Assembly (NCBI RefSeq): GCF_002979755.1
Contig: NZ_PCPP01000001.1
Span: forward strand, 1,086,665-1,150,664
DNA from: Chryseobacterium culicis
Lineage (GTDB): Bacteria; Bacteroidota; Bacteroidia; Flavobacteriales; Weeksellaceae
Direction of reading: 5' to 3'
DNA length: 64,000 nt
The notes beneath the pieces were generated by a model. The model was not told the origin of the DNA. It ran no database searches and saw nothing but the letters and a program-made list of their open reading frames with translations. Position 1 is the stretch's first letter. Every line of letters starts with the position of its first letter. Made by a program: the position numbers and the translations under genes. Shown here one piece after another: positions 44,137-52,409 of this stretch.

Positions 44137-45075
44137 TCAGGAACGAAATTCTAATGGAGTAAAGGTTGTTTTCCTTTTAAAGAAATTAGAAAAATGGGCA
44201 ATCTCCTCAAATCCCAGCGCATATGATATTTCTGAAACATTCCATTTCGTCTGTTTTAAGAGTATTTTGGCTTCCTGAGTAATACGGTCAGAAATAAATT
44301 CTGTAGTGGTCTTTCCGGTACTTTCTTTTAATCTTTTATTTAAATAGTTAACATGAACTGCCAGCCTGTCTGCATAATCTTTCGCAGTCTTCAATTGCAG
44401 TCTCTGTTCCCAGGATTCAATAGGAAACTGTCTTTCCAACAGCTCTATAAACAAAGAAACCACTCTCATGGAAGCATCGTTTGAAGCCGATATTTTGGAT
44501 GCCGGCTGTAATTTCTGTCCGTAATGGATCAGCTCCAGAACATAGTTTCTGATCAGATCATATTTAAATACATAATCTGAGTCGATTTCCTTTTTAATCT
44601 TTTTAAAAAGACTTTCAATCTCTTCTGCAAGTTCATTATCAATTTCAAAGACAGGCACTCCTCCCGGCTGAAAAATAGGGAGATCCTCGAGATTGTAGTA
44701 AGATTTATCTTTAATGAAAAAGTCTTCAGTAAAAACACAGAAACTTCCCGACTGATCAGGATCTTCGGGTACCCAATGATACGGAACCTTAGGCGTTGCA
44801 AATAGCAGAGCATTCTGTTGTATTGAAATTACTTTATCTGCATATTCTGCTCTGTTCCGTCCCTTAATAAAGCTTATTTTATAGTACTTCCTTCTGTTAT
44901 AAGGCATTTCAGAAGTAGTTTTTGCCCTTTCTATGGTCTGGGCGATATCAAAAACATTAAAATGACCAATGTCTTTATGAAGACCCTTTGGAAAAATACT
45001 TTCAAGATCTTTCCCTAGTTTGGCAGCCATCTCTTTATAAAAATCTTCCAGTGAAGTATGTGCTACTTTTTCCAT
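44137..45075 (-). CDS. AraC family transcriptional regulator
   Basis: A 312-residue soluble regulator. An N-terminal cupin-like sensory domain (residues about 30-150) is followed by a C-terminal two-HTH domain: LAVHVNYLNKRLKESTGKTT and ILLKQTKWNVSEISYALGFE with EEIAHFSNFFKRKTTFTPLEF. It is followed 90 bases later by the SDR gene on the same strand, which is its likely target. It is divergent from the peptide cluster at 45.4 kb. Confidence 0.9.
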   Translation of the reverse strand: MEKVAHTSLEDFYKEMAAKLGKDLESIFPKGLHKDIGHFNVFDIAQTIERAKTTSEMPYNRRKYYKISFIKGRNRAEYADKVISIQQNALLFATPKVPYHWVPEDPDQSGSFCVFTEDFFIKDKSYYNLEDLPIFQPGGVPVFEIDNELAEEIESLFKKIKKEIDSDYVFKYDLIRNYVLELIHYGQKLQPASKISASNDASMRVVSLFIELLERQFPIESWEQRLQLKTAKDYADRLAVHVNYLNKRLKESTGKTTTEFISDRITQEAKILLKQTKWNVSEISYALGFEEIAHFSNFFKRKTTFTPLEFRS

Positions 45076-45357
45076 CGCAGATGATTTGTAAAATTCAAAT
45101 ATACGAACTTATAAAACAGTCTATTTCAAACGGATAAAAAATTATTCTCTGAACTCCAAATTCCTATAGGCATTTTCAGTATAAAACACCTTATTAGTAT
45201 ATTAAAAAATTCCATAGATTTTTTATATAACATGAAATCAATAACCAACATCAAGACATATCATTTAAAAAATTCTTATTTTTTTTTCTAAACACAGTGA
45301 TATAACTCATTTATTTTACTTACTTTCGTCAAAACTAACCCTTTAAAAATCAAACCA

Positions 45358-45549
45358 ATGAAAAATCAAATCAATCAAATTGGAAAAAAATTAGACAAAA
45401 AACAATTAAGAACAATTAAGGGAGGTCTTATCAACTGTATGGAACCAGTTCTATGCCCTAGTCTTCCTTGTGAGCCTTCTTCTGATCCGAATGGATGCAC
45501 GATTATTTCTCCAAAGTGTGCACAAAAAGAGTGCAGACCTCAATTATAA
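45358..45549 (+). CDS. Cys-rich double-glycine peptide 3
   Basis: A 63-residue precursor. Leader of 23 residues with GKKL at 9-12, ending LRTIKGG. The 40-residue core has six Cys: an N-terminal part C-x5-C-x4-C, then the shared C-x6-C-x4-C ending in Arg. It closely resembles peptide 4 in both halves (NCMEP versus NCMEA; CAQKECR versus CAQKICR), which points to a recent duplication. TACTTTCG at 45321-45328 may be its -7 element. It opens a four-peptide cluster. Confidence 0.82.
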   Translation: MKNQINQIGKKLDKKQLRTIKGGLINCMEPVLCPSLPCEPSSDPNGCTIISPKCAQKECRPQL

Positions 45550-45580
45550 GACCCAATAATTTCATAAACGAAAAAAGACT

Positions 45581-45772
45581 ATGAAAAAAATGGAACTTAA
45601 TAAAGGTAAAAAACTCAACAAAAAAGAACTAAAATCTATTCAAGGAGGAATGCTTAACTGTATGGAAGCCATCCCATGTACAGAGTTTCCTTGCGAAGCC
45701 TATCCTCCTGGGGATATTAGAAACTGTACCACAATATCTCCAAGCTGCGCTCAAAAAATTTGCAGACCTTAA
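45581..45772 (+). CDS. Cys-rich double-glycine peptide 4
   Basis: A 63-residue precursor, a near-twin of peptide 3. Leader of 23 residues with GKKL at 9-12, ending LKSIQGG. The core has six Cys: C-x5-C-x4-C, a 10-residue linker (EAYPPGDIRN), then C-x6-C-x4-C followed by Arg-Pro at the very end. It starts 31 bases after peptide 3 stops and is probably on the same transcript. Confidence 0.82.
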   Translation: MKKMELNKGKKLNKKELKSIQGGMLNCMEAIPCTEFPCEAYPPGDIRNCTTISPSCAQKICRP

Positions 45773-45827
45773 AGATCTCCTATCTATTGAATTATAATTA
45801 TATCAATAATCACTAAAACCAAACATT

Positions 45828-45986
45828 ATGAAAAATCAAGATTTAAATCACGGAAAAAAACTAAACAAAAAACAATTAAGAGTCATTACTGGCGGAAAGG
45901 AAATGTGTCTGCTACCAGACCTTACTTGTAAGAAATATTCGCTTGCCTGTGCAGAATTACAGTGCCAGCCTGGTATTGAATTGTAA
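45828..45986 (+). CDS. Cys-rich double-glycine peptide 5
   Basis: A 52-residue precursor translated from ATG 45828 to TAA 45986. Leader of 23 residues with GKKL at 9-12, ending LRVITGG. The core starts KEMC and has four Cys spaced C-x6-C-x6-C-x4-C followed by Gln. It is shorter than peptides 3 and 4 and lacks their N-terminal Cys pair, so it resembles peptides 1 and 2 in layout. Confidence 0.78.
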   Translation: MKNQDLNHGKKLNKKQLRVITGGKEMCLLPDLTCKKYSLACAELQCQPGIEL

Positions 45987-46023
45987 TAAACCTAAAAAAA
46001 CTAAACCATAAAAACTTTAACGA

Positions 46024-46269
46024 ATGAAAAAACAACATTTAAACAATGGTAAAAAACTCAATAAAAAAGAGTTGAAAACTATTCAAGGAGGTGTAATGAT
46101 ATGTAGCCATCAAGGTGTTTGTGCACAAATTCATCCATCATGTTATGAGCCCAAGTGTCGAACAGGTGAGGCAGAATTAAGATGTACAGATATAGTTGGC
46201 AACTGCGTTATGATCTCCCTAAGTTGTATGGAGCCAAAATGTCGATTCGAAACAGGTATTCCACTTTAA
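46024..46269 (+). CDS. Cys-rich double-glycine peptide 6, with duplicated core
   Basis: An 81-residue precursor. Leader of 23 residues with GKKL at 9-12, ending LKTIQGG. The core carries two copies of the four-Cys module: C-x5-C-x6-C-x4-C then Arg (ends SCYEPKCR), and C-x6-C-x6-C-x4-C then Arg (ends SCMEPKCR), separated by TGEAELR. It therefore holds eight Cys. A terminator follows within 20 bases. Confidence 0.82.
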   Translation: MKKQHLNNGKKLNKKELKTIQGGVMICSHQGVCAQIHPSCYEPKCRTGEAELRCTDIVGNCVMISLSCMEPKCRFETGIPL

Positions 46270-46287
46270 GGATAAAATAACAGAACT

Positions 46288-46318
46288 GCTCTCTGATTTC
46301 AGGGAGCCGTTTTTTTTA
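46288..46318 (+). terminator. Terminator of the four-peptide cluster
   Basis: GCTCTCTG pairs with CAGGGAGC (8 bp with one G-U) around an ATTT loop, followed by a run of eight T. It ends the unit 45358-46269. Confidence 0.75.
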
Positions 46319-46370
46319 ACAGAAGCCTTCGTTTTGAACTTCAGCTAAGAAATATAAATCCACTTGCAGC

Positions 46371-46405
46371 AAAAAGCGCTCCCAAATACATGGAAGCGCT
46401 TTTTA
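46371..46405 (-). terminator. Bidirectional terminator ahead of the ychF stop
   Basis: AAAAAGCGCT pairs with AGCGCTTTTT (10 bp). It serves ychF on the minus strand and could also stop readthrough from the peptide cluster. Confidence 0.75.
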
Positions 46406-46430
46406 TTATAACTAACTTTAATACTTTTCT

Positions 46431-47522
46431 TTATACGTTGAATCTAAAGTGCATGATGTCACCATCCTGTACAATATATTCTTTACCTTCTACAGAAAGC
46501 TTTCCTGCTTCTTTTATCTTTACTTCAGAACCGTAAGTGATGTAATCGTTATATTTGATTACTTCCGCACGGATAAATCCTTTCTCGAAGTCTGTGTGGA
46601 TTACACCTGCAGCCTGTGGAGCTGTCCATCCCTGTCCGATAGTCCAGGCTCTTACTTCTTTCACACCCGCAGTAAAATAGGTCTGAAGTTTCAGAAGGTC
46701 ATACGCCTTTCTGATCAGACGATTCACACCTGGCTCTGTAAGACCTAGTTCATCTAGGAATATTTCTCTTTCTTCAAAAGTTTCAAGCTCATTGATGTCA
46801 GCTTCGATCTGTGCAGCTAGTACTACTACTTCAGCTCCCTCATTCTTAGCCATTTCTTCAATCTTACCGATCCAGTCATTTCCGTTTTTAATAGAATTTT
46901 CATCTACATTACAAACGTAAAGTACCGGTTTGTTGGTTAGCAACTGAACCTCTGCAATAACTGATTTTGTGAAATCATCAGTTGCAAATTCTCTTGCATT
47001 TTTACCATCTTCAAGGAATTTTTGTAAATTCTGAAGGGTTTCGTAGGTAAGAATATCTTCTTTCTTCCCTGACTTGATGAATTTCTTAGCTTTCTCAACT
47101 GCTTTCCCTACTGTTTCAAGGTCTTTCAACTGAAGTTCGATATCAATAATTTCTTTATCTCTTAATGGATCTACTGAACCTTCTACGTGAACAATATTTC
47201 CGTTATCAAAACATCTTAAAACGTGAATGATTGCCTCACACTCGCGGATATTTGCTAAGAACTGGTTCCCCAATCCTTCTCCTTTGCTGGCTCCTTTTAC
47301 AAGACCCGCAATATCAACAATCTCCACTACAGCAGGTAAAACTCTCTCAGGTTTTACGATTTTCTCTAGCTCAAACAATCTTTGATCCGGTACAGAAACC
47401 GTTCCTAAGTTAGGTTCAATTGTACAGAAAGGATAGTTTGCTGATTGAGCTTTTGCGTTACTCAAGCAGTTAAAAAGAGTTGATTTACCTACATTCGGCA
47501 GGCCTACGATTCCACATTTCAT
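46431..47522 (-). CDS. ychF: Redox-regulated ATPase YchF (OLA1 family)
   Basis: A 363-residue OBG-type nucleotidase of the usual length, which prefers ATP over GTP and associates with ribosomes. The P-loop is GLPNVGKSTLFNCLS at residues 8-15, switch II DIAGLVKGASKGEGLGNQFL follows, and the C-terminal TGS domain is present (RAWTIGQGWTAPQAAGVIHT). It has a promoter 90 bases upstream in a heptamer-repeat region. Confidence 0.95.
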   Translation of the reverse strand: MKCGIVGLPNVGKSTLFNCLSNAKAQSANYPFCTIEPNLGTVSVPDQRLFELEKIVKPERVLPAVVEIVDIAGLVKGASKGEGLGNQFLANIRECEAIIHVLRCFDNGNIVHVEGSVDPLRDKEIIDIELQLKDLETVGKAVEKAKKFIKSGKKEDILTYETLQNLQKFLEDGKNAREFATDDFTKSVIAEVQLLTNKPVLYVCNVDENSIKNGNDWIGKIEEMAKNEGAEVVVLAAQIEADINELETFEEREIFLDELGLTEPGVNRLIRKAYDLLKLQTYFTAGVKEVRAWTIGQGWTAPQAAGVIHTDFEKGFIRAEVIKYNDYITYGSEVKIKEAGKLSVEGKEYIVQDGDIMHFRFNV

Positions 47523-47531
47523 ATTGTAAAA

Positions 47532-47601
47532 TTCAAAGTTTAAGGTTTAGGGGTAATTCAAAGACGCTTCAACTTTAAACATTGAACTCAGAACCTTGAA
47601 T
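47532..47601. repeat. Heptamer repeats in opposing orientation upstream of ychF
   Basis: Units TTCAAAG, TTTAAGG, TTTAGGG (47532-47552) run in one orientation. Further on, units of the form TTTAAAC, ATTGAAC, TCAGAAC (about 47574-47594) are the same type read from the other strand. The tract sits inside the ychF leader. Confidence 0.6.
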
Positions 47602-47611
47602 TACGAGTGTG

Positions 47612-47642
47612 CAAAGATAGTGATTTTTGAGGGAGTTTCATA
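47612..47642 (-). promoter_or_regulatory. ychF promoter
   Basis: On the minus strand TATG (47642-47639), 19 bases, then TATCTTTG (47619-47612), a perfect -7 element with one mismatch in the -33. Confidence 0.6.
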
Positions 47643-47647
47643 ATAAA

Positions 47648-47676
47648 AAAATCTGCCAGTGTTCTGACAGATTTTC
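47648..47676 (-). terminator. Terminator of the ferritin gene
   Basis: AATCTGxCAG and CTGxCAGATT form an interrupted 9-bp stem, followed on the minus strand by a T-run. It lies 25 bases beyond the ferritin stop. Confidence 0.75.
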
Positions 47677-47701
47677 AAAAGGTTTGGATTCACCGGATAT
47701 T

Positions 47702-48253
47702 TTATGGGTTAGCTCCCGTAGCATTCTGAGCCAGTGGAACATCATTCGGTGCTTCCTGTAAAGTTTTATCTAAAGTAAATAAAGATTCATCAGTAGCTCT
47801 GTCTCCGCCTGCAATTTTCAATTTGTCAATTAAATTCTGAGCTAATGTTTCCTCTTCAATCTGCTCCTGTACAAACCATTGCATAAAATTCCAGGTTGCC
47901 CAGTCTTTTTCTTCCATAGAAAGATCTACAATTTTGTAAATGGCGGTGGTATTATCGACTTCATGTTTGAAAACCCCGTCAAAACAAGCTGTAAGCGTTT
48001 TAGGATCAGCTGGAGGAGCCGGAATCGCTGTTACCTTTGGTTTCCCACCCCTGTTTAAGATATATTCCATGAATTTGATTGAATGATTTCTCTCTTCCTG
48101 GGCGTGGCGGTAAAGAAAGTTAGCAATCCCCTGATAGCCTTTGTCATCAGCCCAGATTCCATAAGATAAAAAAACGTGTGATGCATGAATTTCCTTGTTC
48201 ATCTGGTCACTAAGTGCTTTTTCCATGTTGGTGGAAAGTCTTTTAGTATTCAT
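47702..48253 (-). CDS. Ferritin
   Basis: A 183-residue four-helix iron-storage protein with a ferroxidase centre. The expected ligands are in NKEIHASHVFLSYGIWADDK and FLYRHAQEERNHSIKFMEYI, and the third helix has DWATWNFMQWFVQEQIEEET. The length is close to that of bacterial non-haem ferritin (FtnA type), with an added C-terminal tail (DKTLQEAPNDVPLAQN). Confidence 0.92.
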   Translation of the reverse strand: MNTKRLSTNMEKALSDQMNKEIHASHVFLSYGIWADDKGYQGIANFLYRHAQEERNHSIKFMEYILNRGGKPKVTAIPAPPADPKTLTACFDGVFKHEVDNTTAIYKIVDLSMEEKDWATWNFMQWFVQEQIEEETLAQNLIDKLKIAGGDRATDESLFTLDKTLQEAPNDVPLAQNATGANP

Positions 48254-48400
48254 AATGTTATATTTTGGTGATTATGGAATAAATCATGCAAAAACAGTTC
48301 CGATAAGGTGATTACATTATATACAACAAGACAACACACGAAAATAAATATCTGATTTTCAGTATTTTAAATTATTAATTTATAGCTATTCTAAAATACA

Positions 48401-48428
48401 AAACCAGCTCTTTTTCAAGAACTGGTTT
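48401..48428 (-). terminator. Hairpin 3' of the GH10-like gene
   Basis: AAACCAG pairs with CTGGTTT, extended inward by TCTT/AAGA. It lies about 60 bases beyond the stop, with a weak T-tract on the minus strand. Confidence 0.6.
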
Positions 48429-48441
48429 TAAAAGTTATCAT

Positions 48442-48470
48442 TGAGATTGCTTCACCTTACGGTTCGCAAA
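48442..48470. repeat. Dispersed intergenic repeat, copy 2
   Basis: TGAGATTGCTTCAC followed by a variable middle and TTCGCAA, matching the copy at 18635-18663. Confidence 0.6.
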
Positions 48471-48489
48471 GATTAATAATAGATCAGTA

Positions 48490-50106
48490 TTATTTAATTT
48501 TTCTGGCGGTATAATCACTTTCATTTCCTAATCTGTCAATCGCTTTAATAGCAACAGCATTCAGTTTTTTACCGTCTTTAGATTTAGGAATATCTTTTGA
48601 AAGGGTATCCAATGTCAAAATTTCTGTCTGCCAGACCCCGTTATATTGCGTGAAAAGTACCCATAGAAAAACGTCTGCTACATTTTTTGTACTCCAGCTT
48701 GTCTGCACAAAGCTTCCGTTATCAGCAATAAATAATGTAGGCGTCTGAAGCGGAGCAGTTTTTATCCATGGAGACTTCGGAACTAATGCTTTTTCATTGT
48801 AGGGTCCGTTTTTCAGCGTTGGAAGCATATTTGGATTTTTGGTAAGTCCGGCAATACTCCAGTGAATTTCTCCGGCATCATTTTTCAAAATATTTCTCGA
48901 AATTGCAATTTGATTTTTGATTTCCGTAGGGCGGTCAGACACTTTAATCTCAACAGTATTCAATCCCGGCCATAAGTGACGATTCATTGTATTTTCAGAC
49001 TGCCACCAGCTCAACAGGGCTTCAAAGCTTTGTCCTTTGGAATCAATAGGCCAGTAAAGCTGTGGTGAAAAGTAATCTACCCAACCTTTATTTAGCCATA
49101 ATTTAGCATCTGCATACAGCTCGTCATACTGTGAAGATCCTACAATTCCCGCAGGATATCCAGGCTTCCATATTCCGAACGGGCTGATCCCAAATCTTAC
49201 ATTATTTTTTTCTGCGTGAATTTCTTTATAGATACGTTCTACAAATTTATTAACGTTATCTCTTCTCCAATCTGCTCTGGATAATGTACCACCATTGCTT
49301 ACATAGGTATTCCAGGTTGCATTATCGGGGAAATCCGCACCTTTATTATAAGTTGCATAAGGATAGAAATAATCGTCAAAATGAACAGCATCAATATCAT
49401 ATCTTTTTACAATATCTTTTACAACATTTGATACGTGCCCTTGTGTTTTGGGATTGGCAGGATCAAACCAGTACATTCCATTCTTTAGTCTTACAACAAT
49501 ATCGGAAAGTTTATTGACCATTGACAGCTTATTCACGGCACCACCATTGGTATGATGGGCACGATAAGGATTTAGCCAGACATGCAACTCCAATCCTCTT
49601 TTATGAGCTTCTTCAATCCAGAACTGAAGCGGATCATAGTTGGGTGAAGGAGCCGTTCCTGTTTCTCCGGTAAGAAAGTAAGACCATGGCTCGATATTAC
49701 TTGTATAAAGTGCGTCAGCAGAAGGTCTGATCTGGAAAATAGCAGCGTTAAAATTATTATCTTTCAGCATATCAAGCATACTGATCGCTTCTGCTTTCTG
49801 TTGTTCCACCGTAAGATCAGTTCTTGAAGGCCAGTTGATATTGGCTACACTGGCTATCCATGCTCCGCGGAATTCTCTTTTAATTTCCGGAAGGTTGGTT
49901 CTGAAATTTTCTTCCGTTGAAGCTGCCGTTCCTGTTGTAGGTTTTGTAGCTACCGGATTTACTTTTGGAGGGTTTGTATTGTTGGTTGGTTTTGTCGGAT
50001 TCTTTGTGGAAGGTGTTTTTACAACATTGTTCTGAACAGAACATGAGGTAGTGTAAGATGCAAAAACGCCCAATAAAACGATAAGTTTTAATTTATTCAT
50101 TCTCAT
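48490..50106 (-). CDS. Glycoside hydrolase family 10-like lipoprotein (GHL10/DUF187)
   Basis: A 538-residue exported lipoprotein (lipobox TTSC, Cys 22). After a Pro/Thr/Asn-rich linker (residues about 27-65) comes the GHL10 barrel: EFRGAWIASVANINWPSRTD, AIFQIRPSADALYTSNIEPW, LELHVWLNPYRAHH and DAVHFDDYFYPYA. The last holds an acidic pair typical of the active site. A C-terminal fibronectin-like part follows. Such enzymes may cleave peptidoglycan glycan chains. An ATG at 50106 or 50100 both fit a signal peptide; I chose the longer of these and rejected an upstream GTG. Confidence 0.87.
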   Translation of the reverse strand: MRMNKLKLIVLLGVFASYTTSCSVQNNVVKTPSTKNPTKPTNNTNPPKVNPVATKPTTGTAASTEENFRTNLPEIKREFRGAWIASVANINWPSRTDLTVEQQKAEAISMLDMLKDNNFNAAIFQIRPSADALYTSNIEPWSYFLTGETGTAPSPNYDPLQFWIEEAHKRGLELHVWLNPYRAHHTNGGAVNKLSMVNKLSDIVVRLKNGMYWFDPANPKTQGHVSNVVKDIVKRYDIDAVHFDDYFYPYATYNKGADFPDNATWNTYVSNGGTLSRADWRRDNVNKFVERIYKEIHAEKNNVRFGISPFGIWKPGYPAGIVGSSQYDELYADAKLWLNKGWVDYFSPQLYWPIDSKGQSFEALLSWWQSENTMNRHLWPGLNTVEIKVSDRPTEIKNQIAISRNILKNDAGEIHWSIAGLTKNPNMLPTLKNGPYNEKALVPKSPWIKTAPLQTPTLFIADNGSFVQTSWSTKNVADVFLWVLFTQYNGVWQTEILTLDTLSKDIPKSKDGKKLNAVAIKAIDRLGNESDYTARKIK

Positions 50107-50190
50107 AGTCACAAAACTACATTAAATTTTATTTTTATTTTCAGAGATTATTATGCCAAAATAAGCATTTTAATGGGTTGGCATAGAAAA

Positions 50191-50213
50191 AAAGCCTCGA
50201 AAATCGAGGCTTT
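50191..50213 (-). terminator. Terminator of typA
   Basis: AAAGCCTCG pairs with CGAGGCTTT (9 bp), followed on the minus strand by a T-run. It lies 23 bases past the typA stop. Confidence 0.85.
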
Positions 50214-50235
50214 GATTTTATGTATAAGATTTTTA

Positions 50236-52041
50236 TTATGCTTTTGCAGATCTTTCTAATCTTTTTCTTTCTTCTTCAGAAAGGATTTTCTTTCTCATTC
50301 TGATGAAGTTTGGAGTTACCTCAATCGCTTCATCACCTTGGATGTATTCCATACATTCTTCCAGAGAGAATAAGATTTTCGGAGCAACACCAGTATCTTT
50401 ATCTTTTCCTGAAGCTCTCATGTTGTTCAACTGTTTTGCTTCTACGATGTTTACTACCAAATCTCCAGGTTTGTTTTGTTCACCGATGATCATCCCTGTG
50501 TAGATTTCCTCACCCGGATCAACGAAGAACTTACCTCTATCCTGTAGTTTTGCAATGGAATATTCTGTAGCAGGACCTGTAGTTTTGCTGATCAAAACAC
50601 CATTGTTTCTTCCTGGGATAGAACCTTTGAAAGGCTTATATTCTGTGAAACGGTGTGCCATAATAGCTTCACCAGCAGTAGCTGTCAACATCTGAGAACG
50701 TAGTCCGATCAAACCTCTTGAAGGAATTTCGAACTCCATGTGCTGCATTTCACCTTTAGTTTCCATAATATGAAGGTCACCTTTTCTTTGCGTTGCCAAG
50801 TCGATAACTCTTGAAGCAAATTCTTCAGGAACATCAACAACCAAAGATTCATAAGGCTCACATTTCTCACCGTCAATTTCTTTGAAGATAACCTGCGGCT
50901 GACCAATTGTCATTTCATATCCTTCTCTTCTCATTGTTTCAATCAAAACAGATAAGTGAAGAATACCTCTACCGAATACCAAGAAAGTGTTTGCATCATC
51001 AGTCTGCTGAACTCTTAATGCTAAGTTTTTCTCTAATTCTTTTGTTAATCTTTCTTTCAGGTGGTTAGAAGTAACATATTTACCATCTTTACCGAAGAAA
51101 GGTGAATTGTTGATAGAGAACGTCATGTTCAAAGTAGGCTCGTCAATTGCAGTTCTTTCCAATGGCTCTGGATTTTCAAGATCTACAAAAGAATCACCAA
51201 TCTGGAAAGCATCAAAACCTACTACAGCACAAATATCTCCTGCTTTTACTTCAGTTACTTTTTTCTTTCCTAATCCTTCGAAAACGTAAAGTTCTTTTAC
51301 TTTTCCTTTTACGATTTTACCTTCTGCCTGAGCAAGACCAATCCATTGGGATTCTTTGATCTCACCTCTTGTTACTTTCCCGATTGCAATTCTTCCTAAG
51401 AAAGAAGAGAAGTCAAGAGAAGTAATCTGCATTTGAAGATTTCCTTCCGTTACTTTCGGCTCAGGAACATATTGTAAAATACCATCTAATAGTGGTAAAA
51501 TATCCTCAGTCTGTTCTAATGAAGTGTTGAACCATCCTTGTTTTGAAGATCCATAGAACGTAGGGAAATCCAATTGTTCTTCTGTAGCTTCAAGGTTGAA
51601 GAACAAATCAAATACTTTATCATGCACTTCGTCAGGACGGCAGTTTGGTTTATCTACTTTATTGATTACCACTAATGGTCTCAATCCTAACTCCAATGCT
51701 TTCTGTAGTACGAATCTTGTTTGTGGCATTGGTCCTTCGAACGCATCCACTAACAAAATAACTCCATCAGCCATTTTCAATACTCTTTCTACTTCTCCAC
51801 CAAAATCGGCGTGACCAGGAGTATCAATTACGTTAATTTTTGTGTCTTTATAAGTAACAGAAATATTCTTGGATAAGATCGTGATCCCTCTTTCTCTTTC
51901 AAGATCGTTGTTATCCATAATTAACTCCCCACTCTCCTGATTTTCTCTGAAAATGTTGGTAGCGTGAATGATCTTGTCAACCAAAGTCGTCTTTCCGTGG
52001 TCAACGTGTGCGATAATCGCAATATTTCTAATGTTTTGCAT
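50236..52041 (-). CDS. typA: Translational GTPase TypA/BipA
   Basis: A 601-residue ribosome-binding GTPase of normal length. G1 is IIAHVDHGKTTLVDKI at residues 9-24, the G2 region ERERGITILSKN, G3 VIDTPGHADFGGEV, G4 VVINKVDKPN. EF-Tu-like domain II, EF-G-like domains III and V (GRGILHLSVLIETMRREGYE) and the TypA-specific C-terminal domain (TGPATEYSIAKLQDRG) follow. TypA aids ribosome assembly and stress adaptation, especially in the cold. A -7 element (TACTTTTG) lies at 52060-52067. Confidence 0.95.
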   Translation of the reverse strand: MQNIRNIAIIAHVDHGKTTLVDKIIHATNIFRENQESGELIMDNNDLERERGITILSKNISVTYKDTKINVIDTPGHADFGGEVERVLKMADGVILLVDAFEGPMPQTRFVLQKALELGLRPLVVINKVDKPNCRPDEVHDKVFDLFFNLEATEEQLDFPTFYGSSKQGWFNTSLEQTEDILPLLDGILQYVPEPKVTEGNLQMQITSLDFSSFLGRIAIGKVTRGEIKESQWIGLAQAEGKIVKGKVKELYVFEGLGKKKVTEVKAGDICAVVGFDAFQIGDSFVDLENPEPLERTAIDEPTLNMTFSINNSPFFGKDGKYVTSNHLKERLTKELEKNLALRVQQTDDANTFLVFGRGILHLSVLIETMRREGYEMTIGQPQVIFKEIDGEKCEPYESLVVDVPEEFASRVIDLATQRKGDLHIMETKGEMQHMEFEIPSRGLIGLRSQMLTATAGEAIMAHRFTEYKPFKGSIPGRNNGVLISKTTGPATEYSIAKLQDRGKFFVDPGEEIYTGMIIGEQNKPGDLVVNIVEAKQLNNMRASGKDKDTGVAPKILFSLEECMEYIQGDEAIEVTPNFIRMRKKILSEEERKRLERSAKA

Positions 52042-52409
52042 AAAAGATTTTTACGGGTGCAAAAGTAGTGATTTTTAATGAAAAAATATTTAGTTATATA
52101 AATATTTAATATTTTGTTTAAAATACTTATTTACAAGACAATGAAAAAAGTGTGTCCAAAAAACACTCTTTAAGTCATTTATACGCCAGTTTGTACTTCC
52201 CTGATCTCTCACTGGCGGTTCTCCACATATCAGCTTAAATTACCTGCAATTAAAGGGAAACCAGGGTTCATTTCCGGAAATCCATCTAAGATTTCTCCTG
52301 TGATTTTGCCTACTCATTATCAGCATGATAAAATTATAAATAAAATATATAGCGGCAAGTATTTTTTACAATATTTAACATTTAAGGACACACTGTAACA
52401 TTTATTGTA
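52042..52409. other. Intergenic region with a terminal inverted repeat pair
   Basis: About 370 bases without a gene. AGTGTGTCC at 52149-52157 is the exact complement of GGACACACT at 52386-52394, enclosing about 230 bases that are less AT-rich in their middle (CACTGGCGGTTCTCC). It could be a decayed mobile element. No open frame is visible inside. Confidence 0.35.

Noticed and set aside
42834..46269. A lanthipeptide, lasso or sactipeptide biosynthetic cluster
   Set aside because: No LanB/C/M, lasso protease or cyclase, radical SAM or C39 transporter gene is visible in the neighbourhood; the only neighbours are an SDR and an AraC regulator.
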